From assembly GCA_027492035.1 (NCBI GenBank), contig JAOZFT010000004.1, positions 49,929-113,928 of the forward strand: a DNA stretch of 64,000 nt, written 5' to 3'. The stretch comes from Thermoproteota archaeon. GTDB lineage: Archaea > Korarchaeota > JAOZGF01 > JAOZFZ01. The notes below the pieces were generated by a model, which saw only the letters and a list, made by a program, of their open reading frames with translations, was not told the origin of the DNA and made no database searches. The translations under genes and the position numbers were made by a program. Each line of letters begins with the position of its first letter. Within the stretch, counting starts at the first letter, position 1. This document shows positions 9,068 through 17,652 of this stretch, one piece after another.

Positions 9068-10189
9068 ATGAATGAAGAAGAAACTGTTGTGACACCTTGG
9101 GAAGTGAAAGGGAAACTTGACTATGTAAAACTAATTGAAGAATTCGGTACAAAACCATTAACTAAAGAAATAATTGATAAACTTAAGAGTATCAGTGGTG
9201 GCCAGCATCACCTGATGATCAGAAGAAAACTTTTCTTTTCACACCGTGACTTCGACTTAATACTTAACCTTTACGAGGAAGGAGAGAAAATAGTGCTTTA
9301 CACAGGTAGAGGCCCATCCGGGCCTGTGCATCTTGGCCATTATGTCCCCTGGATTTTCACAAAATATCTTCAAGACGTTTTACATGCAAAGCTTTATTTT
9401 CAAATGACAGACGATGAAAAATTTCTTTTCCACAGAAACCTAACTCTTAAAGAAACAAAGAAATACACCATTGATAATGCTTTAGACGTGATTGCTGCAG
9501 GTTTTGACCCTAAAAAAACAAAGATCATAGTGGATTCAGAAAATATCTCATATCTTTACAAGATAGCTCTTAAAGTTGCTAAAAACATAACTTTTTCAAC
9601 TATGAAAGCTGTTTTTGGATTCAAGGCAAGCACAAACATAGGTTTGATTTTTTACCCAGCCATTCAAGCAGTACCAGCTTTTCTAGAAATGGAGTTGACA
9701 GGTGAAAGAACATATACGTTAATTCCTTGTGCCATTGACCAAGATCCTTACTGGAGAATTACACGCGACGTGGCAGCAAAAATAGGGTACACTAAACCTG
9801 CAAGTATTTACAATAAGTTTTTTCCAGGTTTATTAGCAGAAGGTAAAATGTCTTCCTCAATCCCGGAAAGCACAATTTACATGACTGATAGAGATGAAGA
9901 TGTGAAAATGAAGATAATGAACGCTTTCACAGGGGGGCAGCCGACAATTAGAGAACAGAGAGAGAAGGGAGGGAACCCTGAAATATGCACTGTTTTCCAA
10001 TACCTTTACTTCCTTTTTGAACCGAGAGATGACAAGATAAGGGAGAGAGAAAAAGCTTGCCGAAAAGGCGAAATTCTTTGTGGGGAATGTAAACAATATT
10101 TGATAGATAAGATAATTAAGTTTTTAGGGGAACATAGAAAGAAAAGAAAGAGGGCTGAATCTTTACTTGACAAGTTTTTAATGAAGTAA
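9068..10189 (+). CDS. trpS: Tryptophanyl-tRNA synthetase, archaeal type
   Basis: This 373-aa class I tRNA synthetase charges tRNA-Trp. The HIGH-like motif is GPVHLGHYVPW, and the KMSKS motif appears as KMSSSIPES. The TGRGPSG and TFSTMKAVFGF blocks and the CAIDQDPYWR segment are typical of archaeal/eukaryotic TrpRS. Length is as expected for archaea. The C-terminal part contains CRKGEILCGECK, a known feature of archaeal TrpRS. ATG 9068 is preceded by GAGGCTT. It is monocistronic as far as can be seen. Confidence 0.96.
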   Translation: MNEEETVVTPWEVKGKLDYVKLIEEFGTKPLTKEIIDKLKSISGGQHHLMIRRKLFFSHRDFDLILNLYEEGEKIVLYTGRGPSGPVHLGHYVPWIFTKYLQDVLHAKLYFQMTDDEKFLFHRNLTLKETKKYTIDNALDVIAAGFDPKKTKIIVDSENISYLYKIALKVAKNITFSTMKAVFGFKASTNIGLIFYPAIQAVPAFLEMELTGERTYTLIPCAIDQDPYWRITRDVAAKIGYTKPASIYNKFFPGLLAEGKMSSSIPESTIYMTDRDEDVKMKIMNAFTGGQPTIREQREKGGNPEICTVFQYLYFLFEPRDDKIREREKACRKGEILCGECKQYLIDKIIKFLGEHRKKRKRAESLLDKFLMK

Positions 10190-10532
10190 ATTTTTAAACA
10201 GTTACTTCCTACACAAATTTATTGAAAGAATTTTAGAGATGATGAAAAAGATTAGAAAGGATTTCTTAAATGACTTTCTGACGGGCAAACTGATCTTTTT
10301 CTCTTTATTAAGGGAGAGCACTAAGAGAATTAGGCAACATTAGGAATAAATAAAAACAACGTGGGCTGGAGAGGCCTATAGAAAACTTTACTTACATTTA
10401 GTATTGCCTAAAATATTTTGAGTTACTTCTTTTTAAACTGCTTTTTCTAAATTTTTAGGTTGAAATAATGAACTTTCTTACCTATAAACTTCTCTTGTCT
10501 TTTTTGGGAAGCCTTTTAATGAACATAACAAA
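10190..10532. other. Intergenic region downstream of trpS
   Basis: About 340 bp between the convergent trpS and pyrG-side genes hold no convincing gene. One ATGATGA (10239-10245) followed by CTGA about 32 nt later loosely resembles box C and box D of an archaeal C/D guide RNA. The D' and C' boxes are not evident, so I do not call an RNA here. Confidence 0.4.
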
Positions 10533-10721
10533 TTATATTTTTCTAAACACGGAAAAACCAAGCATCCTTTTTGTCATCAGAATTTTCTTTGAAGCCTGTC
10601 CTTTTACAGCTAACGGATCAATACCTTTTTTTGAATCAATAGCAAGCTTATTTATTATTTGTTCTTCGATTTTTATGAACTTCTTTTTAAAGTTTTTTGG
10701 CCTTTTGCCACTGTGAAGCAT
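10533..10721 (-). CDS. Possible small basic protein downstream of pyrG
   Basis: This 62-aa reading frame starts within the last codons of pyrG (35-bp overlap) and could be translationally coupled to it. The product is very lysine-rich with a helix-forming start (KNFKKKFIKIEEQIINKL) and a tail KGQASKKILMTKRMLGF. No Shine-Dalgarno is visible before ATG 10721. The opposite-strand frame (10468-10716) is a low-complexity hydrophobic shadow. I cannot name a family, and it could be chance. Confidence 0.35.
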   Translation of the reverse strand: MLHSGKRPKNFKKKFIKIEEQIINKLAIDSKKGIDPLAVKGQASKKILMTKRMLGFSVFRKI

Positions 10722-12336
10722 TTAATTTGTTGCTGATACATGCTTCCACAAATCCTTTAAACAACGGGTTAGGTCTTAACGGCCTTGAAGTGAATTCTGG
10801 GTGGAATTGACTGGAAACCATGAAAATGTGACCCGACAACTCTGCAATTTGCATTATTTTACCGTCAGGTGTTGTTCCTGAAAAAACAATTCCATTCTTT
10901 TCTAACACATCCACGTATTCCGGATTAATTTCATATCTATGTCTAAATCTTTCAACTACTTCTGTTTTCCCGTAAAGTTTGTATGCTAAGGTGTTAGGTT
11001 TTATTTTAACTCTTTGACCACCTAGTCTCATTGTTGCACCATATTTATGTTTTTCTATAAGCTTCTTCTGCCAAGGGAGGAGGTCAACAACGGGGTGAGG
11101 GGTATCTGGATCAACTTCAGTTGTATGGGCCCCTTTTAAGCCGCATACGTTTCTAGCGAATTCAACAATGGCTAACTGCATACCAAAACAAAGCCCCAAA
11201 TAGGGGATGTTGTTCTCCCTTACATATTTGATTGCAGTTATCTTTCCTTCAACACCAAAGCTTCCAAAACCACCTGGTACAATTACACCGTTAAACTTTT
11301 TCAGAGTAAATAAATTGGCTATGTTTTTCTCGAATGTTTTGGCGTCTATAAATTTAATATCTGGTTTAACGCTGCTATACCAGCAGGCGTGTTTAACTGC
11401 CTCTATTACTGAAATATAGGAGTCTGGTAACTTGAACCTCCCTGTATCAAAGTATTTCCCAACTATTGCTATTTTTACGCTGTCATTTAACTTTTTAACT
11501 TTCTCAATGAATTCCCTCCATTTTTCAAACTTAGGTGTTCTTGAGGACATATGGAGTTTTTTCAATATTTTATCTCCAAGTTTCTGTTTTTCAAATACTA
11601 GGGGGAGTTCATAGATGTTTTCTAGGTTAGGGTCTGAAATCACATATTCTTCTTTAACGTTAGAGAAAAGAGCTATTTTCTTTTTCCTTACTTCGTCCAA
11701 AGGTTCTTCAGACCTGCAAACAACAAAGTCGGGAAGGATACCTAACTCCCTTAATCTGGCGACACTATGCTGAGTTGGCTTTGTTTTAGCCTCTCCTAAA
11801 TGTGGAGGGACAGGGACATAACTTACATGGACAAAAAGCACTTTTTCTCCGTCAAACTTCATTTGTCTTGCTGCTTCAAGAAAAAGAACGTTTTCGTAGT
11901 CACCCACAGTTCCACCTATCTCTATGAGTGCAAAGTCCATGTTGTCCGCTACACAACGATACCTTCTTTTTATTTCATCAGTTACGTGAGGGATAGGTTG
12001 AACTGTTTGTCCAAGGTATTCGCCACTTCTTTCCTTCATTATTACTTCGTAAAAGACTTGTCCAGTGGTTATGTTGTGGGATTTAGAGAGGTTCAAGTCT
12101 AGGAAGCGTTCATAATGTCCAAGGTCTTGGTCTATTTCTCCACCGTCTTCTGTAACCCAAACCTCCCCATGTTCCGTGGGGCGGAGAGTACCGGCGTCGA
12201 AATTAATGTAGGGGTCTACCTTTGCAGCTGTCACTTTAAACCCTCTGAATTGAAGCATTTTAGCTATGGAGGCAGTTGCAACACCTTTCCCTAAACCACT
12301 TAGAACACCGCCTGTGACAAAAATATAAACAACCAT
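10687..12336 (-). CDS. pyrG: CTP synthase
   Basis: This 549-aa enzyme makes CTP from UTP, ATP and glutamine. The N-terminal synthetase domain has FVTGGVLSGLGKG (P-loop), KVDPYINFDAGTLRPTEHGEV and EIGGTVGDYE. The C-terminal class I glutamine amidotransferase domain has VPGGFGSFG, the nucleophile block YLGLCFGMQLA, and HPEF near the end with the catalytic His/Glu. Length is normal. ATG 12336 follows GGGAGATGAG. It lies downstream of scpA on the same strand with a 55-bp gap. Confidence 0.97.
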   Translation of the reverse strand: MVVYIFVTGGVLSGLGKGVATASIAKMLQFRGFKVTAAKVDPYINFDAGTLRPTEHGEVWVTEDGGEIDQDLGHYERFLDLNLSKSHNITTGQVFYEVIMKERSGEYLGQTVQPIPHVTDEIKRRYRCVADNMDFALIEIGGTVGDYENVLFLEAARQMKFDGEKVLFVHVSYVPVPPHLGEAKTKPTQHSVARLRELGILPDFVVCRSEEPLDEVRKKKIALFSNVKEEYVISDPNLENIYELPLVFEKQKLGDKILKKLHMSSRTPKFEKWREFIEKVKKLNDSVKIAIVGKYFDTGRFKLPDSYISVIEAVKHACWYSSVKPDIKFIDAKTFEKNIANLFTLKKFNGVIVPGGFGSFGVEGKITAIKYVRENNIPYLGLCFGMQLAIVEFARNVCGLKGAHTTEVDPDTPHPVVDLLPWQKKLIEKHKYGATMRLGGQRVKIKPNTLAYKLYGKTEVVERFRHRYEINPEYVDVLEKNGIVFSGTTPDGKIMQIAELSGHIFMVSSQFHPEFTSRPLRPNPLFKGFVEACISNKLNASQWQKAKKL

Positions 12337-12391
12337 TTAATTACTCATCTCCCCTTTTTCCCAAATTTTGTGAAAGAGACTTGCTAAAATT

Positions 12392-13069
12392 TTAAATTAA
12401 TCTCTTCTCAATTTGTTTTAAGTATTGGTTTCTTGTTTCAGAAAATTTAGGAATTATTATGTGAATCTCTCCGAAGTTTTCGTCTTGTGAGATGTCGATT
12501 TTCTTACTTTTAACAAGGAAAAGAATGGAAATAAAAAGATCTATTATTTCTTCTTTGGGTTTACCTGAAATTAAGGCTGTAAAAGAGATTTTGCTTTTTC
12601 GGAGAAGCATCAACAGGGAATAGGTTTTGTGTATAGTTTCTGAAAAGTCAAATGTAAATACTTTATTGCTGAATTCTTCCCTTTCCTCTATCTTATTTAC
12701 TTCTGTTTTTCTCCTCCAGTACTTTCCCATAGATGCTTTAAGTGCAGAAACTAGTTCATCGTAGGTTATAAACTCCCTTGTTTTGAGAATAGGCACTAAA
12801 TTTACTTCCTCTGGATTTGTTTCTACCTTACGCACTTGCCTTTTTGAAACTTGCTTTTTCTTTTTCAAAATGTACTCTATCTTCATCCTCAGAAGGATGG
12901 CAGCAGCTAAAATTACTCTTCCAGAAATTTTGAGGTCTACTTCCACTTTCTCTATTTCTTTTAAATACTCATCTGCTAAAGCTGAAATATCTATTTCCCA
13001 AGGGTTAAATTTCTCTTTTACTATTCGGTAAAGTAACCCTTCCCAATCCCTGAAATTAATTTTTTTCAT
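12392..13069 (-). CDS. scpA: Segregation and condensation protein A (kleisin)
   Basis: This 225-aa kleisin bridges SMC heads in chromosome condensation. It shows FRDWEGLLYRIVKEKFNPWEIDIS and ISGRVILAAAILLRMKIEYIL at the N-terminus (binds the SMC neck). A C-terminal winged-helix-like end (FTALISGKPKEEIIDLFISILFL...ISQDENFGEIHI) binds the head. It overlaps the smc stop by 4 nt (ATGA), so the two are translationally coupled. No scpB is seen in the window. Function is well supported by sequence and by the neighbour. Confidence 0.93.
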   Translation of the reverse strand: MKKINFRDWEGLLYRIVKEKFNPWEIDISALADEYLKEIEKVEVDLKISGRVILAAAILLRMKIEYILKKKKQVSKRQVRKVETNPEEVNLVPILKTREFITYDELVSALKASMGKYWRRKTEVNKIEEREEFSNKVFTFDFSETIHKTYSLLMLLRKSKISFTALISGKPKEEIIDLFISILFLVKSKKIDISQDENFGEIHIIIPKFSETRNQYLKQIEKRLI

Positions 13070-15921
13070 TTTTTAAACCTTAACATTACCACTCGCGAAA
13101 GGCCATCTTTCATTGTTACACCCACTAGCTGGTCAGCTTCAGCTAAAGTTTCCTTTTTAAGTGAAGCTAAAATGAACTGGGTTTTTCTTGATTCCTCCTT
13201 TAACAACTTAGCGAATTTTTTACAGTTTAAAACATCCAAGGAGGAGTCAACTTCATCAAAAACATAGAAGGGAGATGGTTTAAATTTCTGGATAGCAAGT
13301 ATGAAAGCTAAAGCCGTCAACGTTTTTTCTCCACCTGACAAAGCATCTATGTTAACTATTTTCTTTTCTGGAAGTTTAACTTCAATCACTAAACCGCTCT
13401 CTATTTCGTTTTCGTCCTCAAGCCTAAGTTTACCTTCTCCACCTGTTAGTTTATTAAAGACAAAGTTAAAGTTTGCAGAAACTTTTTCTAAAGTTTTTTT
13501 AAACACTTCCTTCTTTTTCTTTTCAATTTTATTAATTAAATCAAGTATTCTCTCCCTCTCCTCCAATACTTTTTGATACTTACTCTCTAAGTCATCTAAT
13601 TCTTTTTTGAAAGAAAAATATTCCTCTTCAGCTTTGAAATTTAATTTCCCAAGCTGAGCAATCAATTTTTCAAGTTTTTCGATTTCCATCTTAGCCTTGT
13701 TTTCGTCTATGTCACCGAAAAGGTCTAGTCTTAAGCCTTTACTTTTCACTTCCTTCTTTAATCCTTCAAGTTCTGAATTTACTACAGCGAAGTTTATTTT
13801 TAGTTGCTCAAGTTGTTTTTTGCTCCATATGCTCTCCCTGAAAAAGCGGTCTTCTTCTTCCCTTAACTTTTTTAGATGCTCCTTAAGTTTTTTCCTTTTA
13901 CTTCGCAATTCTTCAAAATTCATCCATTGATTTCCCATTTCAAGTAGTTTTTTATTTAATTCATTTATCTCCTTTTCTAGTTTAAGGTTTTCTTTTTCAA
14001 AGCGTTTTATTTCGTCTTCAACCTTAGTTCCTTTTTGGAAAACTGTTTTTTTAGCGTAGCCCCCAAAAACTACACCATCTTTCTCAACTAAGTTACCGTT
14101 TAAATCCACTACCCGGTATTTCCCTATTTCACTTCTCCTTAATTTACGTATATCCTTTACAAGTAAGGTTCCCCCGAACACGTAATCAATTACTTTTCTG
14201 AATTTTTCGTCGTATTGAATGAAATCCTTTATTAAACCTAAACTTCTACTTTGCGGAGGTGGAGGTTTTTTTGTTTTGACGGTGTCTAATGGTATAAACC
14301 TTGCCCTTCCCACCTTTCCCTTTGTTAATATTTCTATACATTTCTTAGCTGTTTCAAAAGTATCAACCACTATTAAGTTTAGTTTGGAACTTACCGATGA
14401 CTCAATTGCTCTTTCATAGCCTTGTTTAGGTTTTATTAACTCGGAAAGTAAACCGTAAACCCCAGGTAGATTCTTGAGATGAATTGCTGCTTTTGGTTTA
14501 AATTTATCCAGGAGAGTGTTTAGTCTTTTAATTTCAGCTTCGTTAGCTTTCAGTTGAGCTTTTTTTACTTTTAAATTACTTTTTAAGTTTTCGTAACGTA
14601 TAGATTCTGTTTCTTCAATTAATTTTTTCTCAATTCTTTCTATATCAGCCGTTTTCTCCCTTATTTCTTCCCTTATTTTGACTAATTCTTCATCATAATT
14701 TATTTTAGTGTAGTTTTTTATTTGGTTCTCTATTGAAGCCTTTTTCTCGTTTAAGCTTCTGAAACGGGAAACTAAGATACTGTCTTCCAAGTGCTTCCTT
14801 CTTTCCTCTAGTTCAAAGTACTTCTTCATTTTTTCTATTTCTTTCTCTAAATTTTCAACTATTCTCCTTTTCTCGTCAATTATTATTTTTATTTCTTGGA
14901 GTTTTTGAAGAGTTTCCTCTAGCTTCTTTAAAGCTCTCTCTTTCTTTTCTTCATATTCACCTATGCCGCTTATTTCGTCTATTATTCCTCTCCTTTCTAC
15001 AGGTTTCATTTTAACAATTTTTGTTACGTCACCTTGTAACACAATGTTATGACCACTTGGTTGGAGACCATACCTAGCTAACATGTCCATAACAACTGTC
15101 CTGGTTGCTCTTTCCCCGTTTAACCTGTAAACACTCTGTCCTTTATTTGAAATCTCTCTTGAGATTTCGATCTCTTCCCCTTCCCCCTTGAGCTTTAAAG
15201 AAACTTTAGCTTTCTTTTTTTTCAGTTTATTGCAAATTAATTGGGTTAAGTTTTCAGCTCTTAGGTTTTTGGAGCTTCTAACCCCTAATGTGAAGTTTAT
15301 TGCTTCAATAATGTTTGAGTTGTGGATAAAAATGTTGTTACCTACAAAATTGTGTGTAAAGGGAATGAATAAATCATAAACTTTCCCCTTCTCTTGGAAA
15401 TAATTTATTTTCTTAATTATGTCAATTCCCAGTTTGTCACTTTTTTCCACATAAGAAAGTATTTTTATTCCTTCTTCCAAGCTTCTTGCTTCTAAAAACT
15501 TGAAGATGTTGTTTTGAATAACTAGAATGGGATGGTCAGAAGTTGTCTCTATTTTTCTCCCTTTAATTGTTTCTATTTCCAGTATTTCTCCGTTGTTCAT
15601 TTTTTCTACGAAAAAAGACAATTTACTTTTGCAAAGGGAGCTGGTGGCTGGGTTAAAAGTAAGAATTTTGTAAGGGGATTCCTTCCAGTAGTAGAAAAAG
15701 CCTTCAGGTGAAGGTTTTCTTTCACCTTTCTTCTTTGCTTCATCCACTATTTTCTTTATTTCAAGTGGTTCATTGTCTACTAACTGAATCAAAGTGTCCC
15801 CTTTTACACATTTCCCGCTTCCGTTAGGTCCAGTTATAGCATTAAAACCTGTTGAGAAGGGGATCTTAGCTCTTTTAAAGGATTTGAAATTTCTGAGGGT
15901 TATTGATTCAATTTTCAACAA
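13066..15921 (-). CDS. smc: SMC chromosome segregation ATPase containing a mini-intein, with short arms
   Basis: This 951-aa precursor yields a 787-aa SMC after removal of a 164-aa intein (residues 38-201). Domains in order: N-terminal ATPase with FNAITGPNGSGK at 26-37 and SNIIEAINF resuming at 202; coiled coil about 322-475; hinge about 482-625 (LPGVYGLLSELIKPKQGYE...VVDLNGNLVEKDGVVFGG); returning coil about 630-825; C-terminal ATPase with signature DALSGGEKTLTALAF and Walker B FYVFDEVDSSLD. Prokaryotic SMCs are usually about 1,150-1,190 aa. The loss is in the arms (about 155 residues before the hinge instead of about 330). The first gene of an smc-scpA operon. Confidence 0.95.
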   Translation of the reverse strand: MLKIESITLRNFKSFKRAKIPFSTGFNAITGPNGSGKCVKGDTLIQLVDNEPLEIKKIVDEAKKKGERKPSPEGFFYYWKESPYKILTFNPATSSLCKSKLSFFVEKMNNGEILEIETIKGRKIETTSDHPILVIQNNIFKFLEARSLEEGIKILSYVEKSDKLGIDIIKKINYFQEKGKVYDLFIPFTHNFVGNNIFIHNSNIIEAINFTLGVRSSKNLRAENLTQLICNKLKKKKAKVSLKLKGEGEEIEISREISNKGQSVYRLNGERATRTVVMDMLARYGLQPSGHNIVLQGDVTKIVKMKPVERRGIIDEISGIGEYEEKKERALKKLEETLQKLQEIKIIIDEKRRIVENLEKEIEKMKKYFELEERRKHLEDSILVSRFRSLNEKKASIENQIKNYTKINYDEELVKIREEIREKTADIERIEKKLIEETESIRYENLKSNLKVKKAQLKANEAEIKRLNTLLDKFKPKAAIHLKNLPGVYGLLSELIKPKQGYERAIESSVSSKLNLIVVDTFETAKKCIEILTKGKVGRARFIPLDTVKTKKPPPPQSRSLGLIKDFIQYDEKFRKVIDYVFGGTLLVKDIRKLRRSEIGKYRVVDLNGNLVEKDGVVFGGYAKKTVFQKGTKVEDEIKRFEKENLKLEKEINELNKKLLEMGNQWMNFEELRSKRKKLKEHLKKLREEEDRFFRESIWSKKQLEQLKINFAVVNSELEGLKKEVKSKGLRLDLFGDIDENKAKMEIEKLEKLIAQLGKLNFKAEEEYFSFKKELDDLESKYQKVLEERERILDLINKIEKKKKEVFKKTLEKVSANFNFVFNKLTGGEGKLRLEDENEIESGLVIEVKLPEKKIVNIDALSGGEKTLTALAFILAIQKFKPSPFYVFDEVDSSLDVLNCKKFAKLLKEESRKTQFILASLKKETLAEADQLVGVTMKDGLSRVVMLRFKK
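15319..15810 (-). other. Mini-intein inside smc P-loop
   Basis: The Walker A motif GPNGSGK-S of SMC is interrupted after the lysine by 164 residues with intein hallmarks. The first residue is Cys (CVKGDTLIQL, block A). Block B is TTSDHPILVI with the conserved His. Block F is VYDLFIPFTHNFVGNN. Block G is NNIFIHN, with a penultimate His and terminal Asn, followed by extein Ser as the +1 nucleophile. There is no room for a LAGLIDADG endonuclease, so this is a mini-intein that can splice but not home. SMC can bind ATP only after splicing, because K37 and S202 must be joined. Confidence 0.93.
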
Positions 15922-16191
15922 AGCAACCTCTCAAAAAGGGATGAAGGAAAATCTTTTGCAGAATCAACAATAAGGAAGAAACGTGTCCCCTTGAAAAGGA
16001 TGAGAACTTTTAAAAGTTTATTTTTAAATTTTTATACTTAAAAGGAAAATTAAAAATCATTAAAACAATTTGATGTTTTCCATTGGAAGGGACAGAGGGG
16101 TAAAAATAGGGCAGGGAGTTAATTTGTACTTGTTTGAAAACCCTTAAAAAGTTTTTTCATTAGAGAAATAAGGAAGTAATGGAGAAAAAAT

Positions 16192-17313
16192 ATGTGGATG
16201 CCCCAAAGGCTTGACGCTTTAACAGTCTGGTTTAATAAGGAAGTAAAGGAAAGATTAAAATGGTATTATGAAGTAATGGCTGAAAAGAAACCAGCTAAGT
16301 ACTTGATCTGTAAAAGAGTACCTACAGAATTGAAACTGGAGGAAGCAAGTGAAAAAGAGCTGTGGAGCGAACATAAAAGGTTAAGTGAAGAGTTTAAAAA
16401 AATTTGGAACAAAATAAAAAAGGGAGAGTTAAAATTAAATGAGTTAAAAAGGGCAAAAACAAATTTTTTAAGCTTAAAGATAGAGATAGTAGAAAGGATA
16501 CTGGAAAATTGCCATTTCTGCGAAAGAAAATGCAGAATCAACCGAAGAAAGGAGGTAGGGTACTGCAAGTTAAAAGATAAAAGTTATGTTGCATCCTTCT
16601 TCCTCCATTATGGTGAAGAAGCCCCTTTAGTCCCAAGTGGCACAATATTCTTTCTAGGTTGCAACTTCAGCTGTGTTTTTTGCCAAAACTGGGATATAAG
16701 TCAAGAATGGAGGAGAAACAACAGGGTAAACGGAGTTAAAGCAGATCCTGAAGTTTTAGCAAGAATCATCAAGGAACTAAAAAGTAAGAGGGCGAGGAAT
16801 ATTAATTTCGTTGGAGGCTCCCCTACCCCAAATTTGCACACGATTTTGAATTCCTTAAAGTACATAAGCGTCAACGTACCTCTGCTTTGGAACAGCAACT
16901 TCTACATGAGCATGGAAACAAACAAAATCTTAACTGAAGTGATTGATATATGCCTACCAGACTTAAAATATTTCAACGACGAATGTGCTTTAAGGTTGTC
17001 GAAGGTTCCAAAATATTTTGAAAAAGTGTCTAGGAACATCAAGTATTTTCATGATGAAGAAGTAGATACAATCATTAGACACTTGGTTTTACCTAACCAC
17101 CTGAATTGCTGCAGCAAACCCTTACTGGAATGGATAAGTGAAAACTGCCCACATGCCTTAGTGAATTGCATGAGTCAGTACAGACCTGAGTTTCTGTGCA
17201 AAAGACACCCTGCACAGTACCCTGACATAAACAGAAGACCTAGTCAAGAAGAAATGAAAGAGATACACAGTTACTGCGACAAATTAGGTTTAGTGTGGCG
17301 TCCTATTTCCTAG
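16192..17313 (+). CDS. Radical SAM protein, pyruvate formate-lyase-activase-like
   Basis: This 373-aa protein has the radical SAM motif CNFSCVFCQNWDIS (C-x3-C-x2-C) in its middle. It is preceded by a second cysteine cluster CHFCERKCRINRRKEVGYC, a pattern seen in PflA-like archaeal/bacterial proteins of unknown substrate. VGGSPTPNLHTIL is the GGxP-type SAM-binding stretch, and DICLPDLKYFND is also conserved in this group. The first about 100 residues are a charged helical extension. The C-terminus ends in YCDKLGLVWRP. It lies alone, and no glycyl radical enzyme is in the window, so the target is unknown. Confidence 0.82.
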   Translation: MWMPQRLDALTVWFNKEVKERLKWYYEVMAEKKPAKYLICKRVPTELKLEEASEKELWSEHKRLSEEFKKIWNKIKKGELKLNELKRAKTNFLSLKIEIVERILENCHFCERKCRINRRKEVGYCKLKDKSYVASFFLHYGEEAPLVPSGTIFFLGCNFSCVFCQNWDISQEWRRNNRVNGVKADPEVLARIIKELKSKRARNINFVGGSPTPNLHTILNSLKYISVNVPLLWNSNFYMSMETNKILTEVIDICLPDLKYFNDECALRLSKVPKYFEKVSRNIKYFHDEEVDTIIRHLVLPNHLNCCSKPLLEWISENCPHALVNCMSQYRPEFLCKRHPAQYPDINRRPSQEEMKEIHSYCDKLGLVWRPIS

Positions 17314-17652
17314 GAAACACTGACATCTGATAATGAAAGGCAAGTCAGGGAAGAAACAGTACAAGGTTTTATCAAATGAATAGAGGGAATATCAGAAAAT
17401 GAATTTAAGGTCCGTATGGGTTTCATGTTGCAATTAAGATGCTATACAACACGGAATTCTTCAAGTAATAAAGAACCATGAAAACTTGAGAATTGGAAAT
17501 AATCAAAAGTTAACTTTTCACTTAAGGAGGGTTATTTCTGGTTACTTTTCGTAATAACTAGATATATCGAAAAATTTAAAACTCTTAAATAACATTTCAA
17601 TATCAATACATATTTAGGTATAGGAGGTAGGAGGGAAGGGGGAAGAAAAAAC
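17314..17652. other. Intergenic region before ABC operon
   Basis: This 339-bp gap holds no intact ORF. The end carries TATA-like AATTTAAAAC and AACATTTCAATATC stretches and a very strong GGAGGTAGGAGGG before the GTG at 17653, so the ABC operon promoter is probably within about 17560-17620. A 30-codon open stretch near 17390-17480 is discussed under rejected items. Confidence 0.4.

Noticed and set aside
10239-10282. Possible C/D box guide RNA (ATGATGA ... CTGA)
   Set aside because: Internal D' and C' boxes are missing and the flanks do not pair into a clear terminal stem.
10468-10716. 82-aa hydrophobic + strand ORF
   Set aside because: It is the complement of a lysine-rich frame and pyrG end; Phe/Ile-rich composition is typical of a shadow.
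13301-14419. + strand ORFs across smc rich in Ser, Phe and Leu
   Set aside because: They mirror the Lys/Glu-rich coiled coils of SMC on the minus strand.
17390-17485. Open stretch with RMGFMLQL, reminiscent of the start of Tn3-family transposases
   Set aside because: Only about 30 codons, no catalytic part, no terminal repeats. Similarity by eye is too weak to call a mobile element.
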